The notes beneath the pieces were generated by a model that did not search any database, was not told the DNA's origin, and saw only the letters and a program-made list of their open reading frames with translations. The translations under genes and the position numbers were made by a program. Positions 1 through 6,706 of a stretch of DNA of 29,386 nucleotides are shown in pieces. Location: the NCBI GenBank assembly GCA_034112325.1, contig JAWUVO010000031.1:1-29386 (forward strand). Direction: 5' to 3'. Each line of letters opens with the position of its first letter. The stretch's first letter is position 1. The stretch comes from Bermanella sp034112325 (GTDB lineage Bacteria > Pseudomonadota > Gammaproteobacteria > Pseudomonadales > Oceanobacteraceae).

Positions 1-104
1 CCGCCGCTCGACGCCTGTAGCAAGCTACATCGTTTCCGCTCGACTTGCATGTGTTAAGCCTGCCGCCAGCGTTCAATCTGAGCCATGATCAAACTCTTCA
101 GTTT
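1..104 (-). rRNA. rrs: 16S ribosomal RNA, 5' end (partial)
   Basis: The reverse complement reads as the first ~100 nt of a bacterial 16S rRNA. It contains the universal 27F site (AGAGTTTGATCATGGCTCAG) and then the conserved stretch leading to ACACATGCAAGTCGAGCGG. The mature 5' end is placed at about 104 by comparison with the E. coli start AAATTGAAGAGTTTGATC. The gene runs off the left edge of the window, so the rest of the rrn operon is not visible. Confidence 0.97.
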
Positions 105-253
105 AATTTTTTAAGGTCCGTGGACCTGCTCAAGTATTAAAAACTACTGTTAAATAAATTTGACAGTGTTGATACTTACTTGAAAAGTCTTTTGTTGTTT
201 CTAACTACAAGTAGCTAGAAACTGCACATCTCGACTCTCGGTAAGTACCCACA

Positions 254-282
254 CGAATTGTCTGAATTCGTTTTTAAAGATC
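254..282 (-). promoter_or_regulatory. rrn leader boxA-like antitermination site and hairpin
   Basis: On the minus strand GATCTTTAAAAA (271-282) is followed by a hairpin CGAATT-CAGAC-AATTCG (254-270) and then GTGTGGGTACTT. This matches the layout of the E. coli rrn leader, where TGCTCTTTAACA is followed by TCAGACAATCTGTGTGGGCACT. In E. coli this segment recruits the NusB/NusE antitermination complex; the role here is by analogy. Confidence 0.7.
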
Positions 283-372
283 GTGATCGTCGCTCGGACT
301 GACCATTTCTTCTCGCATTATCGCTTAGTTTTAACAACTTAGCTGCGAAGCTTCTCTCGAAGCGAGGCGCGT

Positions 373-400
373 ATTCTACAGAACCGCATCTCTATGTCAA
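373..400 (-). promoter_or_regulatory. rrn promoter P3 (proximal)
   Basis: On the minus strand: consensus -35 TTGACA (395-400), 16-bp spacer, -10 TAGAAT (373-378), then ACGCGCCTCGCTT, nearly the same discriminator and start region as P2. It is followed by a small hairpin GCTTC-GAGA-GAAGC (350-363) with a GNRA-type loop. It is about 270 bp upstream of the mature 16S end. Confidence 0.82.
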
Positions 401-525
401 CCTTGTTTTCGTTTAATTTCCGAAGAAACCGTTTTAAAAACAAGCGTTTAACGAATCTACAAAAGCCAGTTTAAAACTGATTTTCTAACCCTTTTTCAAA
501 GGCCGCTTCGTTAAGCGAGGCGCGC

Positions 526-553
526 ATTCTACATTGATATATAAGTGCGTCAA
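526..553 (-). promoter_or_regulatory. rrn promoter P2 (middle)
   Basis: On the minus strand: -35 TTGACG (548-553), 16-bp spacer, -10 TAGAAT (526-531), followed by GCGCGCCTCGCTT. The predicted start of the transcript can fold into CGCTT-AACG-AAGCG. Confidence 0.8.
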
Positions 554-681
554 CCTGTTATTCTGTTTTACTTGAAACTCTTTTCTACAACCTGATCTTT
601 CGATCAATGTTGCGTCGTTTTCCTTTCAAAACAACAATGTAAAAGCCTTAACTAAATGGCCCTGCCGTGTTGGGATGGCGC

Positions 682-709
682 ATTCTACGCAGATTTGGTT
701 TTTCGTCAA
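682..709 (-). promoter_or_regulatory. rrn promoter P1 (distal)
   Basis: On the minus strand: -35 TTGACG (704-709), 16-bp spacer, -10 TAGAAT (682-687), then a GC-rich GCGCC discriminator. The 16-bp spacing and GC discriminator are typical of stringently controlled rRNA promoters. Confidence 0.8.
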
Positions 710-713
710 TGGT

Positions 714-733
714 TTTTAAATATTAATTTAAAA
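714..733 (-). promoter_or_regulatory. AT-rich UP-element-like palindrome of the distal rrn promoter
   Basis: A perfect inverted repeat, TTTTAAAT-ATTA-ATTTAAAA, made only of A and T, lies immediately upstream of the distal rrn -35 box (704-709). Its position, about -40 to -60, is where rRNA promoters carry UP elements that bind the alpha-subunit C-terminal domain of RNA polymerase. It lies within 10-30 bp of the msrQ stop codon. It has no T-tract/GC-stem signature of a good terminator. Confidence 0.5.
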
Positions 734-742
734 CAGAAGAAT

Positions 743-1369
743 CTATAGATTAGAAGAGGTGTTGAATCTTGCAAGTAACAAAGGCGTTATTCTTATGACA
801 ATGATTACCGCCGCTATAATGGTGCTAATCAATGCAAGCTCAAAACCTGCTTTAACCTGCCACCATAAGTGCATTAGTGCCAAGGTAACAATCACATAAA
901 CTAGCAAGTGAAGTCGCTTCCAATTTTGCCTTAGTCGGCGCTGCCAGTTTTTAGTAGAGGTGATAGCTAAAGGTATGAGTAATAGAAAAGCGGCAAAGCC
1001 TATAAGTATGTATGGGCGCTTTTGTATATCGGCACCCAGCTCAGCAAATTCTAAACCTAGTATTAATAGCAAGTATGCAAGTAAATGCAGGCTGCTGTAA
1101 GTAAAGACGGCTAATCCCAAGCGCCGCCTAACCGGAACAAGGTTAACCATCAATATGGATCTTAACGGCGTAACTGCAATAACCACCAAAAGAAAGCCAA
1201 GAGCCCACTGCCCCATTTGATGAACAATGGCTTTTCCTGGCTCAGCTCCGTAATAAAGGATATCCCCCGCAAATTGGACTTGATAAAAGCCCCATGCAAA
1301 CAACATGACCGGCAGAGCTATTACTAACCAGGTCGCGTAAGAGACCACTTTTTTATTTTCTATTAACAT
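743..1369 (-). CDS. msrQ: Protein-methionine-sulfoxide reductase heme-binding subunit MsrQ
   Basis: A 208-residue integral membrane protein with about six hydrophobic helices, the usual length for MsrQ (YedZ). It belongs to the ferric-reductase-like membrane family. Histidines that could hold heme appear in the helices, for example H94 in the segment YSSLHLLAYL, H153 in KRLHLLVYV and H166 in ALMHLWWQ. In the known system MsrQ takes electrons from the quinone pool or from flavin reductase and passes them to the periplasmic molybdoenzyme MsrP. The start codon is ATG, 37 bp after the msrP stop, so the two genes very likely form one transcript. No Shine-Dalgarno sequence stands out. The gene ends only about 33 bp from the distal rrn -35 box, with no clear terminator between. 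Confidence 0.93.
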   Translation of the reverse strand: MLIENKKVVSYATWLVIALPVMLFAWGFYQVQFAGDILYYGAEPGKAIVHQMGQWALGFLLVVIAVTPLRSILMVNLVPVRRRLGLAVFTYSSLHLLAYLLLILGLEFAELGADIQKRPYILIGFAAFLLLIPLAITSTKNWQRRLRQNWKRLHLLVYVIVTLALMHLWWQVKAGFELALISTIIAAVIIVIRITPLLLARFNTSSNL

Positions 1370-1406
1370 TTATATCTGGTAGTCCAAGTAATATGTGGCC
1401 GGCTTA

Positions 1407-2357
1407 TTAAAAGTAGCGATTAAGGTCCATACCTTTATACAGATGCGCCACCTGTTCTTGATAACCATTAAACATTTGAGTTGGTGCCTTTTTAATATTG
1501 AAAAACGAGGTTGGTAACCGCCTTTCTTTTGCTTGACTCCAACGTGGATGGTCTACGTTAGGGTTTACGTTGGCGTAAAAGCCGTATTCGTTAGCGGCTA
1601 ATAAGTTCCAAGTTGTATCTGGCTCTTCTTCTAAAAATCTAATTTTGACGATGGACTTAATACTTTTAAAGCCATATTTCCATGGCACTACAAGTCGTAG
1701 TGGAGCGCCGTTTTGGTTAGGCAAGCTTTTACCGTAGAGGCCTGTGGCCATAAAGCTTAGCTCGTTCATGGCTTCATCCATTCGCAGACCTTCAACATAT
1801 GGCCAGTCGATGGTGGAAAACGCTGAACGCTGACCCGATAAATGTTCTGGGTCATGAATAGATACAAACTGTACATACTTGGCTTTTGAGGTGGGTTTAA
1901 ATTGCCTAAGCATATCCGCCAGCGAAAAACCCACCCAAGGAATAACCATAGACCAGGCTTCTACGCAGCGTAACCGATAAATACGTTCCTCTAACTGCTG
2001 CTTCTTAACAATGTCTTCTAACGAGAAGTTGCCAGTAATTTCTGCGTGCCCTTCTATTTCCACCATCCAATCATCAGTTTTTAATTGAGAAGCATTGTTT
2101 ACTGGGTCATCTTTGCCTGTGCCTAACTCATAAAAGTTATTATATGAGGTCACTACATTTTCGGGTGTGAGCACATCAGTTTTGCCATAAGCCGTTTTAT
2201 TAAATTTTAACGTGTCTGCAAATGAAGACGCTGACAGCCCCATTGATAATCCAGCCAAACCCAAGGTACTGGCCTGCATGAAGTGCCTACGATTCTTATA
2301 TATTGATTCAGGTGTTACATGAGCTTCTGTTAAATCTGACTTTATTCTGGAACTCAT
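1407..2357 (-). CDS. msrP: Protein-methionine-sulfoxide reductase catalytic subunit MsrP
   Basis: A 316-residue molybdopterin oxidoreductase of the sulfite oxidase family (YedY). It has a twin-arginine signal: R23-R24 in KNRRHFMQAS followed by a hydrophobic segment ending near SFA (44-47), so the folded enzyme with its molybdopterin cofactor would be exported by Tat. The likely molybdenum-ligand cysteine is C131 in RLRCVEAWSM, and the following WVGFSL segment is family-typical. In the known system MsrP repairs oxidised methionines in periplasmic proteins using electrons from MsrQ, which is encoded next downstream. The gene has its own promoter space (2358-2423), separated from pssA by a terminator. 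The same order msrQ, msrP, pssA beside an rRNA operon is known from Pseudomonas aeruginosa (recalled, not checked). Confidence 0.95.
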   Translation of the reverse strand: MSSRIKSDLTEAHVTPESIYKNRRHFMQASTLGLAGLSMGLSASSFADTLKFNKTAYGKTDVLTPENVVTSYNNFYELGTGKDDPVNNASQLKTDDWMVEIEGHAEITGNFSLEDIVKKQQLEERIYRLRCVEAWSMVIPWVGFSLADMLRQFKPTSKAKYVQFVSIHDPEHLSGQRSAFSTIDWPYVEGLRMDEAMNELSFMATGLYGKSLPNQNGAPLRLVVPWKYGFKSIKSIVKIRFLEEEPDTTWNLLAANEYGFYANVNPNVDHPRWSQAKERRLPTSFFNIKKAPTQMFNGYQEQVAHLYKGMDLNRYF

Positions 2358-2423
2358 AACATCAACCTGCCTTGTGATTAGGGGTAATACTAAAATATTA
2401 GTAAATACTTAGAGGCCAAATAC

Positions 2424-2461
2424 AAAAAAAGTTCGCAACAACTTAATATGGCGAACTTTTT
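2424..2461 (-). terminator. Intrinsic terminator of pssA (potentially bidirectional)
   Basis: An 11-bp stem, AAAAAGTTCGC (2426-2436) with GCGAACTTTTT (2451-2461), closes a 14-nt loop. On the minus strand it is followed by a run of seven Ts (2424-2430 read in reverse). It lies 40 bp beyond the pssA stop. The A- and T-tracts on both sides would also allow function on the plus strand. Confidence 0.8.
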
Positions 2462-2501
2462 ATTTTATTACGCGGCTTTAACGCTCAAGTGTTTTTCTAT
2501 T

Positions 2502-3287
2502 TTAAGCTTTTTTACGGGCTTTAATGTACTTCCAAACCATAGTGGCTGGACCAGAAAGCGCATAACCTAAAAATACACACAGTAGAACCTTGGCTGGGTC
2601 GATAGAAACCACTACAAACACCATGACAACAGCAAGCATAGCAACAAACGGCACCTTACCTTTAAGGTCTAAACCTTTAAAGCTGTGATACTGGAAGTTA
2701 CTTACCATTAAGATACCCGCCAGTGGTACTAAAAACAGCATAATCCAAGCGACATCAGCCCCAGAAGCGCCCATTTCACTAAAAGCCCAAACAGTACCTG
2801 CAACAATTGCTGCGGCCGCTGGACTAGCTAAACCAGTAAAGAAGTTTTTATCGGCTGTGTCTATTTGAGTATTAAAACGCGCTAAACGTAACGCCGCACC
2901 TGCCACATATATAAAGGCAGCTACCCAACCAATTTTACCTAGGTCTTGAAGTGCCCAAGTAAACGCTACTAATGCTGGGGCCACGCCAAATGAAACCATG
3001 TCGGCTAATGAGTCGTATTCGGCACCAAAGTCACTTTGTGTATTGGTCATACGCGCAACGCGACCGTCAAGACCGTCTAAGATCATAGCTATAAAGATGG
3101 CAATAGAAGCTTCTGAAAAGTTACCATCCATCGAAGCTACTATGGCATAAAAGCCAGAAAATAAAGCACCGGTGGTAAACAGGTTTGGCAGAAGGTAAAT
3201 ACCTTTGCGGCGTAAGCGTTCTTTTTTGGTGGCTGTTTCGTGTTCTTCGGTCAATTCAACTACCTTTTGATCTTCAGTTTTACTCAT
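2502..3287 (-). CDS. pssA: CDP-diacylglycerol--serine O-phosphatidyltransferase
   Basis: A 261-residue membrane enzyme that makes phosphatidylserine from CDP-diacylglycerol and L-serine, the first committed step to phosphatidylethanolamine. The CDP-alcohol phosphotransferase signature is complete: D74-G75-x2-A78-R79-x8-G88-x3-D92-x3-D96. It is followed by several hydrophobic helices to the C-terminus. This is the membrane-embedded type found in Pseudomonas and Bacillus, not the phospholipase-D-like PssA of E. coli. The N-terminal ~28 residues are charged and probably cytoplasmic. The start is ATG at 3287. It is transcribed alone or from the ilvY side, and ends in a strong terminator at 2424-2461. 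Confidence 0.95.
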   Translation of the reverse strand: MSKTEDQKVVELTEEHETATKKERLRRKGIYLLPNLFTTGALFSGFYAIVASMDGNFSEASIAIFIAMILDGLDGRVARMTNTQSDFGAEYDSLADMVSFGVAPALVAFTWALQDLGKIGWVAAFIYVAGAALRLARFNTQIDTADKNFFTGLASPAAAAIVAGTVWAFSEMGASGADVAWIMLFLVPLAGILMVSNFQYHSFKGLDLKGKVPFVAMLAVVMVFVVVSIDPAKVLLCVFLGYALSGPATMVWKYIKARKKA

Positions 3288-3418
3288 TACAAATAGGGCC
3301 TTATTTGTTTATTTTTCGGCATTTTATGATAAATCTAACAAAATTGCTCGCTAACTTCAGTCATATAAAAAGTCATTCTCATTATACACACAATTTTTAT
3401 AGGCTAAACCCTATAAAA

Positions 3419-4318
3419 TCAGCGCTTTAACGAGTCTTCACTGGCTTGCCAAAATGCTTGGATTAAAGGGTGTGTTAGATGTTGATTGAGTACACACAGA
3501 CCTACCGAAAACGGCTCTAGCTCTGGATGTACATTTAATACTCTAACCTTTTCAGTCATTGGGCTATTACTTAATACCAGTTCTGGTACCACACCTACGC
3601 CAAACCCTAGTGCCACCATGGCAACAATAGCTTCATGGCCAGAAACCTGTCCGTAAACAGTTGGTTTAATACCTTGTGATTTAAACCACCGATCAACTCT
3701 TATGCGTGACAAACCGGTTTCAGGTAACACCATAGGCACATTTGACCAATCTATTTCTGGCTGGTTAATTTCGTCTAATACAGGGCCCATTTGATTTGGA
3801 CCTATAAAAGACAATGGAACTTGTGTAATTGGCTTAAACGCCAAACGTGGCGATAACTGATCGGGCCGCACTGCTATTGCGATATCTACCTCGCCTTTTA
3901 AAGCCATGTTAACCGCTTGTGCTGCATCACCTGTTCGCAATCGGATGTCCACATTAGGGTGACGCTCGCGAAACACAGCCAACAAATCGGATAAAAAACT
4001 ATAACTGGCGGTTACTGAGCAATACAGGCTTAACTCTCCCTGCAACTCACTAGCTTGAGTATGTAATTGTCGCTTGAGCTGCTGGTACTGCTCGATAGTG
4101 CGTAAGGCAAATTCTTTGAACTCAGCGCCTGACTGGGTTAAGCGTACTTCTTTACGATCCCTCTCGAGCAAGCGCTGGCCTAATTCATCCTCTAAACGCT
4201 GCACTACCCGGCTGATAGTAGAAGCCGATGTATGACATTTTTGCGCAGTTTGGCCGTAATGCAAGGTATCGCTAAGCACAATAAATTGAGATAAGTCTTT
4301 GAAATCCATTGGGTTCAT
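3419..4318 (-). CDS. ilvY: LysR-family regulator IlvY
   Basis: A 299-residue LysR-type regulator. The N-terminal winged helix-turn-helix (about 4-62) contains SASTISRVVQRLEDELGQ, and the rest is the effector-binding domain. Many stretches match E. coli IlvY as I remember it: YSFLSDLL near the ligand site, TGDAA, GHEAIVAMVALGFGVGVVPE and the C-terminal IQAFW. E. coli IlvY activates ilvC when the KARI substrates acetolactate or acetohydroxybutyrate bind. The divergent ilvC with tandem palindromes in between supports the same role. Translation may begin at M1 (4318) or at M4 (4309); the E. coli protein begins MDLRDL, close to the MDFKDL that starts at M4. Confidence 0.93.
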   Translation of the reverse strand: MNPMDFKDLSQFIVLSDTLHYGQTAQKCHTSASTISRVVQRLEDELGQRLLERDRKEVRLTQSGAEFKEFALRTIEQYQQLKRQLHTQASELQGELSLYCSVTASYSFLSDLLAVFRERHPNVDIRLRTGDAAQAVNMALKGEVDIAIAVRPDQLSPRLAFKPITQVPLSFIGPNQMGPVLDEINQPEIDWSNVPMVLPETGLSRIRVDRWFKSQGIKPTVYGQVSGHEAIVAMVALGFGVGVVPELVLSNSPMTEKVRVLNVHPELEPFSVGLCVLNQHLTHPLIQAFWQASEDSLKR

Positions 4319-4357
4319 ATACTCGTCATATGAATAATGTTAACTAGGGTACAGTCT

Positions 4358-4374
4358 GTTGCAGTATATGCAAC
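4358..4374. promoter_or_regulatory. Putative IlvY operator O1
   Basis: A perfect palindrome GTTGCA-GTATA-TGCAAC, which contains the LysR T-N11-A pattern. It is centred at 4366, 40 bp upstream of the ilvY start, where it could cover the ilvY promoter and mediate autoregulation. In E. coli the ilvY-proximal operator O1 has this placement. Confidence 0.7.
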
Positions 4375-4389
4375 GCTGTATTTCAAATA

Positions 4390-4404
4390 TCGCGTTTTAC
4401 GCAA
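4390..4404. promoter_or_regulatory. Putative IlvY operator O2
   Basis: An imperfect palindrome TCGCG-TTTTA-CGCAA with one mismatch between arms and the same 5-5-5 architecture as O1. Its centre is 31 bp from that of O1, about three helical turns, so both sites face the same side of DNA. It overlaps the predicted ilvC -35 box (4396-4401), as O2 does in E. coli. Confidence 0.6.
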
Positions 4405-4424
4405 CAAGATTTTTTGCCTACAAT
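4396..4424 (+). promoter_or_regulatory. ilvC: Putative ilvC promoter
   Basis: -35 TTTACG (4396-4401, 4 of 6 matches to consensus), 17-bp spacer, -10 TACAAT (4419-4424, 5 of 6). The weak -35 lying inside operator O2 fits activator-dependent transcription. The resulting leader would be about 100 nt; I see no leader peptide with branched-chain codons in it. Confidence 0.55.
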
Positions 4425-4531
4425 TCAGCCCAATTTCGATTACTTACCATGACAGCAAGATACTTAAGCAGCTGCTAGCCGCAAAAAGTCAGTCTCGCTT
4501 TCACCATCAGTCATATATAAAGGAGCCTATA

Positions 4532-6022
4532 ATGGGACAGAATTACTTTAATACCCTTAACCTACGCCAACAACTAGACCAACTTGGTCGCTGTCGTTTT
4601 ATGGACCGTAGCGAATTTGCTAACGGCTGTGACGTTCTTAAAGGCAAAAAAGTGGTTATCGTTGGTTGTGGTGCTCAAGGCCTTAACCAAGGTTTGAACA
4701 TGCGCGATTCTGGCTTAGACGTTTCTTACGCTCTACGTGATTCTGCTATTACTGAAAAACGTCAATCTTGGAAAAATGCGGCTGACAACGGCTTTACTGT
4801 TGGTACTTACAAAGAGCTTATTCCTACTGCAGATCTAGTTTGTAACCTGACTCCTGACAAGCAGCACACAGATGCAGTTTCTACTGTTATGCCTCTTATG
4901 AAGCAAGGCGCTACTTTAGGTTACTCTCACGGTTTTAATATTGTTGAAGAAGGCATGCAGATTCGTGAAGATTTAACCGTAATCATGGTTGCTCCTAAGT
5001 GCCCTGGTTCTGAAGTACGTGAAGAATACAAACGCGGCTTTGGTGTTCCAACACTTATGGCTGTTCACCCAGAAAACGATCCTAAAGGCGAAGGCCACGG
5101 TATCGCTAAAGCTTGGGCTTCTGCTACTGGCGGCGATCGCGCTGGTGTTCTTGAGTCTTCTTTTGTTGCTGAAGTTAAATCTGACCTTATGGGCGAGCAA
5201 ACTATCCTTTGTGGTATGTTGCAAACTGGCGCCATCCTTGGTTACGAAAAAATGGTTGCTGACGGCATCGACGGTCCATATGCGGCTAAATTGATTCAAT
5301 TCGGTTGGGAAACTGTAACTGAAGCCCTTAAGATTGGCGGCATCACTAACATGATGGATCGTCTATCTAACCCAGCTAAAATCAAAGCGTTTGATATGGC
5401 TGACGATCTTAAAGTACTTATGCGTCCTTTATTCCAAAAGCACCAAGACGACATTATGACTGGTCACTTTTCAAAGACTATGATGGCTGACTGGGCTAAC
5501 GATGATGTTAATCTTTTGAAATGGCGCGAAGAGACAGCAGAGACAGGCTTCGAAAAAGCTGCTCCTTGCGACATCGAAATTGACGAGCAAGAATTTTTCG
5601 ACAAAGGCATCATGCTTGTTGCCATGGTTAAAGCCGGCGTTGAACTTGCGTTCGAGACAATGGTTGAGTCTGGTATCGTTGAAGAGTCTGCTTACTACGA
5701 ATCTTTACACGAGACTCCACTGATTGCTAACACCATCGCTCGTAAGAAACTTTACGAAATGAATGTTGTTATCTCTGATACTGCTGAATACGGTTGCTAC
5801 CTTTTCTCTCACGCGGCTGTTCCAATGCTTCGTGAAGAATTCATGCCTACTATCACTACTGAAATGATTGGCAGAGGCTTAAGCCTTGAGTCTAACTCAG
5901 TAGACAACGCTCGCTTAGTAGACGTTAACGAAGAAATTCGTGAGCATCCAGTAGAATGGGTTGGACAAGAGCTTCGTGGTTACATGACTGATATGAAGCG
6001 TATTGTTGAAGCTTCTAAGTAA
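4532..6022 (+). CDS. ilvC: Ketol-acid reductoisomerase (class II, long form)
   Basis: A 496-residue enzyme of valine and isoleucine synthesis that isomerises and reduces acetolactate or acetohydroxybutyrate with NADPH and Mg2+. It is the long class II form of enterics and plants (about 490 residues), with two C-terminal helical domains, not the ~330-residue class I form usual beside pssA in Pseudomonas. The Rossmann motif VVIVGCGAQGLNQG is near residue 40, and SHGFNIVE, APKCPGSEVREEY and LIQFGWE are all family-typical. The ATG at 4532 is chosen because MGQNYFNTLNLRQQL aligns with E. coli MANYFNTLNLRQQL and AAGGAG (4520-4525) lies 6 bp upstream. The frame is open back to 4337, but that part covers the operators. 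Codon use (many GCT, CTT, CGT) suggests high expression. Confidence 0.97.
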   Translation: MGQNYFNTLNLRQQLDQLGRCRFMDRSEFANGCDVLKGKKVVIVGCGAQGLNQGLNMRDSGLDVSYALRDSAITEKRQSWKNAADNGFTVGTYKELIPTADLVCNLTPDKQHTDAVSTVMPLMKQGATLGYSHGFNIVEEGMQIREDLTVIMVAPKCPGSEVREEYKRGFGVPTLMAVHPENDPKGEGHGIAKAWASATGGDRAGVLESSFVAEVKSDLMGEQTILCGMLQTGAILGYEKMVADGIDGPYAAKLIQFGWETVTEALKIGGITNMMDRLSNPAKIKAFDMADDLKVLMRPLFQKHQDDIMTGHFSKTMMADWANDDVNLLKWREETAETGFEKAAPCDIEIDEQEFFDKGIMLVAMVKAGVELAFETMVESGIVEESAYYESLHETPLIANTIARKKLYEMNVVISDTAEYGCYLFSHAAVPMLREEFMPTITTEMIGRGLSLESNSVDNARLVDVNEEIREHPVEWVGQELRGYMTDMKRIVEASK

Positions 6023-6053
6023 TTCCTAATTATTTAAAAGCAAACGATGAAAG

Positions 6054-6082
6054 AACCGTTACAGCAATGTAGCGGTTTTTTT
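6054..6082 (+). terminator. Intrinsic terminator of ilvC
   Basis: A 10-bp stem with one G-U pair, AACCGTTACA (6054-6063) with TGTAGCGGTT (6068-6077), closes a GCAA loop and is followed by Ts to 6082. It starts 32 bp after the ilvC stop. Confidence 0.85.
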
Positions 6083-6092
6083 ATGTCTGTAA

Positions 6093-6629
6093 TTAAAAAC
6101 GATGCCCATAGACTAGCACCCAACTTTCAATCCGCTCAAAACGCGTTATCAGAATCTCAGTAAACGCAGAGCCGCCTAATTCACTGCTATCCTCCCATAG
6201 AAAACCCGCACCCAGTAATTTAGAACATCCTGTATCATTAAATGGATTCAATGATTGCCATACATGAGCGGTCCAACAGTGATGCCCAGCTTTTACATAA
6301 GGCCCTCTCGATAAGCCTGGTAAAAACAACTGAATATCTAAACCCAAACTTAATCCAGTAAAATTAAAATCATGAAATGTATTATTATCCTCTTCATCCT
6401 CATCTTCATGCCACAAACGAATTGAACTCATTAGCGTCAGTGTATGTTTTAGCTCATAGCCAATCGACAAACCTAAATATTTTCCAGAGCTATTACCAGC
6501 TTCATTTGTATTTGCATTTAAATTATGAACAGCCACACCAAAACTGACTTCGGCCATATTTACAGATTCATAGGCTGACGAAATTGATGTATAAAAGCAC
6601 ATGAAAATAATGGAGAGGTATTTCAGCAT
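6093..6629 (-). CDS. Putative small outer-membrane beta-barrel protein
   Basis: A 178-residue protein I do not recognise as a named family. It has a convincing Sec signal peptide: MLKYLS, a hydrophobic core, then cleavage after SSA at about residue 19. The mature part alternates polar and hydrophobic residues in strand-like segments (SFGVAVHNL, YLGLSIGYEL, LMSSIRLWH, GLSLGLDIQLFL, FTEILITRF) and ends in phenylalanine after WVLVYGHR. This fits an eight-strand OmpA/OmpW-like barrel. An acidic loop DEDEEDNN lies at about 75-82, and two cysteines (near 118 and 134) could form a disulfide. It lies 77 bp downstream of the chemotaxis gene on the same strand, possibly co-transcribed. The terminator 6054-6082 separates it from convergent ilvC. 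Confidence 0.7.
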   Translation of the reverse strand: MLKYLSIIFMCFYTSISSAYESVNMAEVSFGVAVHNLNANTNEAGNSSGKYLGLSIGYELKHTLTLMSSIRLWHEDEDEEDNNTFHDFNFTGLSLGLDIQLFLPGLSRGPYVKAGHHCWTAHVWQSLNPFNDTGCSKLLGAGFLWEDSSELGGSAFTEILITRFERIESWVLVYGHRF

Positions 6630-6706
6630 ATGTTCACTTACAAGAGGAGAGGGATTTAGAATTATTATCCGCTAACTCTAACATAAAGTGGCAGAAAACT
6701 TTGTCA

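Larger units (their letters stand above)
105..742 (-). promoter_or_regulatory. rrn leader and promoter region
   Basis: This gene-free stretch of about 640 bp lies between the 16S 5' end and the msrQ stop codon. Reading on the minus strand it holds an AT-rich upstream element, three tandem rrn-type promoters, a boxA-like antitermination sequence followed by a hairpin, and the region that pairs for 16S processing. A short hairpin (AGGTCC/GGACCT, about 115-130) sits just before the mature 16S end. No open frame here looks like a gene. Confidence 0.85.

Noticed and set aside
3185..3430. 81-residue plus-strand frame opposite pssA
   Set aside because: It overlaps the pssA N-terminus and the intergenic AT-rich stretch, with no recognisable family or ribosome site.
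4337..4531. 65-residue N-terminal extension of the ilvC frame
   Set aside because: It covers both operators and the promoter, has no homology to IlvC that I can see, and a strong ribosome site plus a family-matching N-terminus start at 4532.
4973..5299. Frames of about 100 residues on both strands inside ilvC
   Set aside because: They mirror the codon bias of highly expressed ilvC and lack start signals; ilvC itself is certain.
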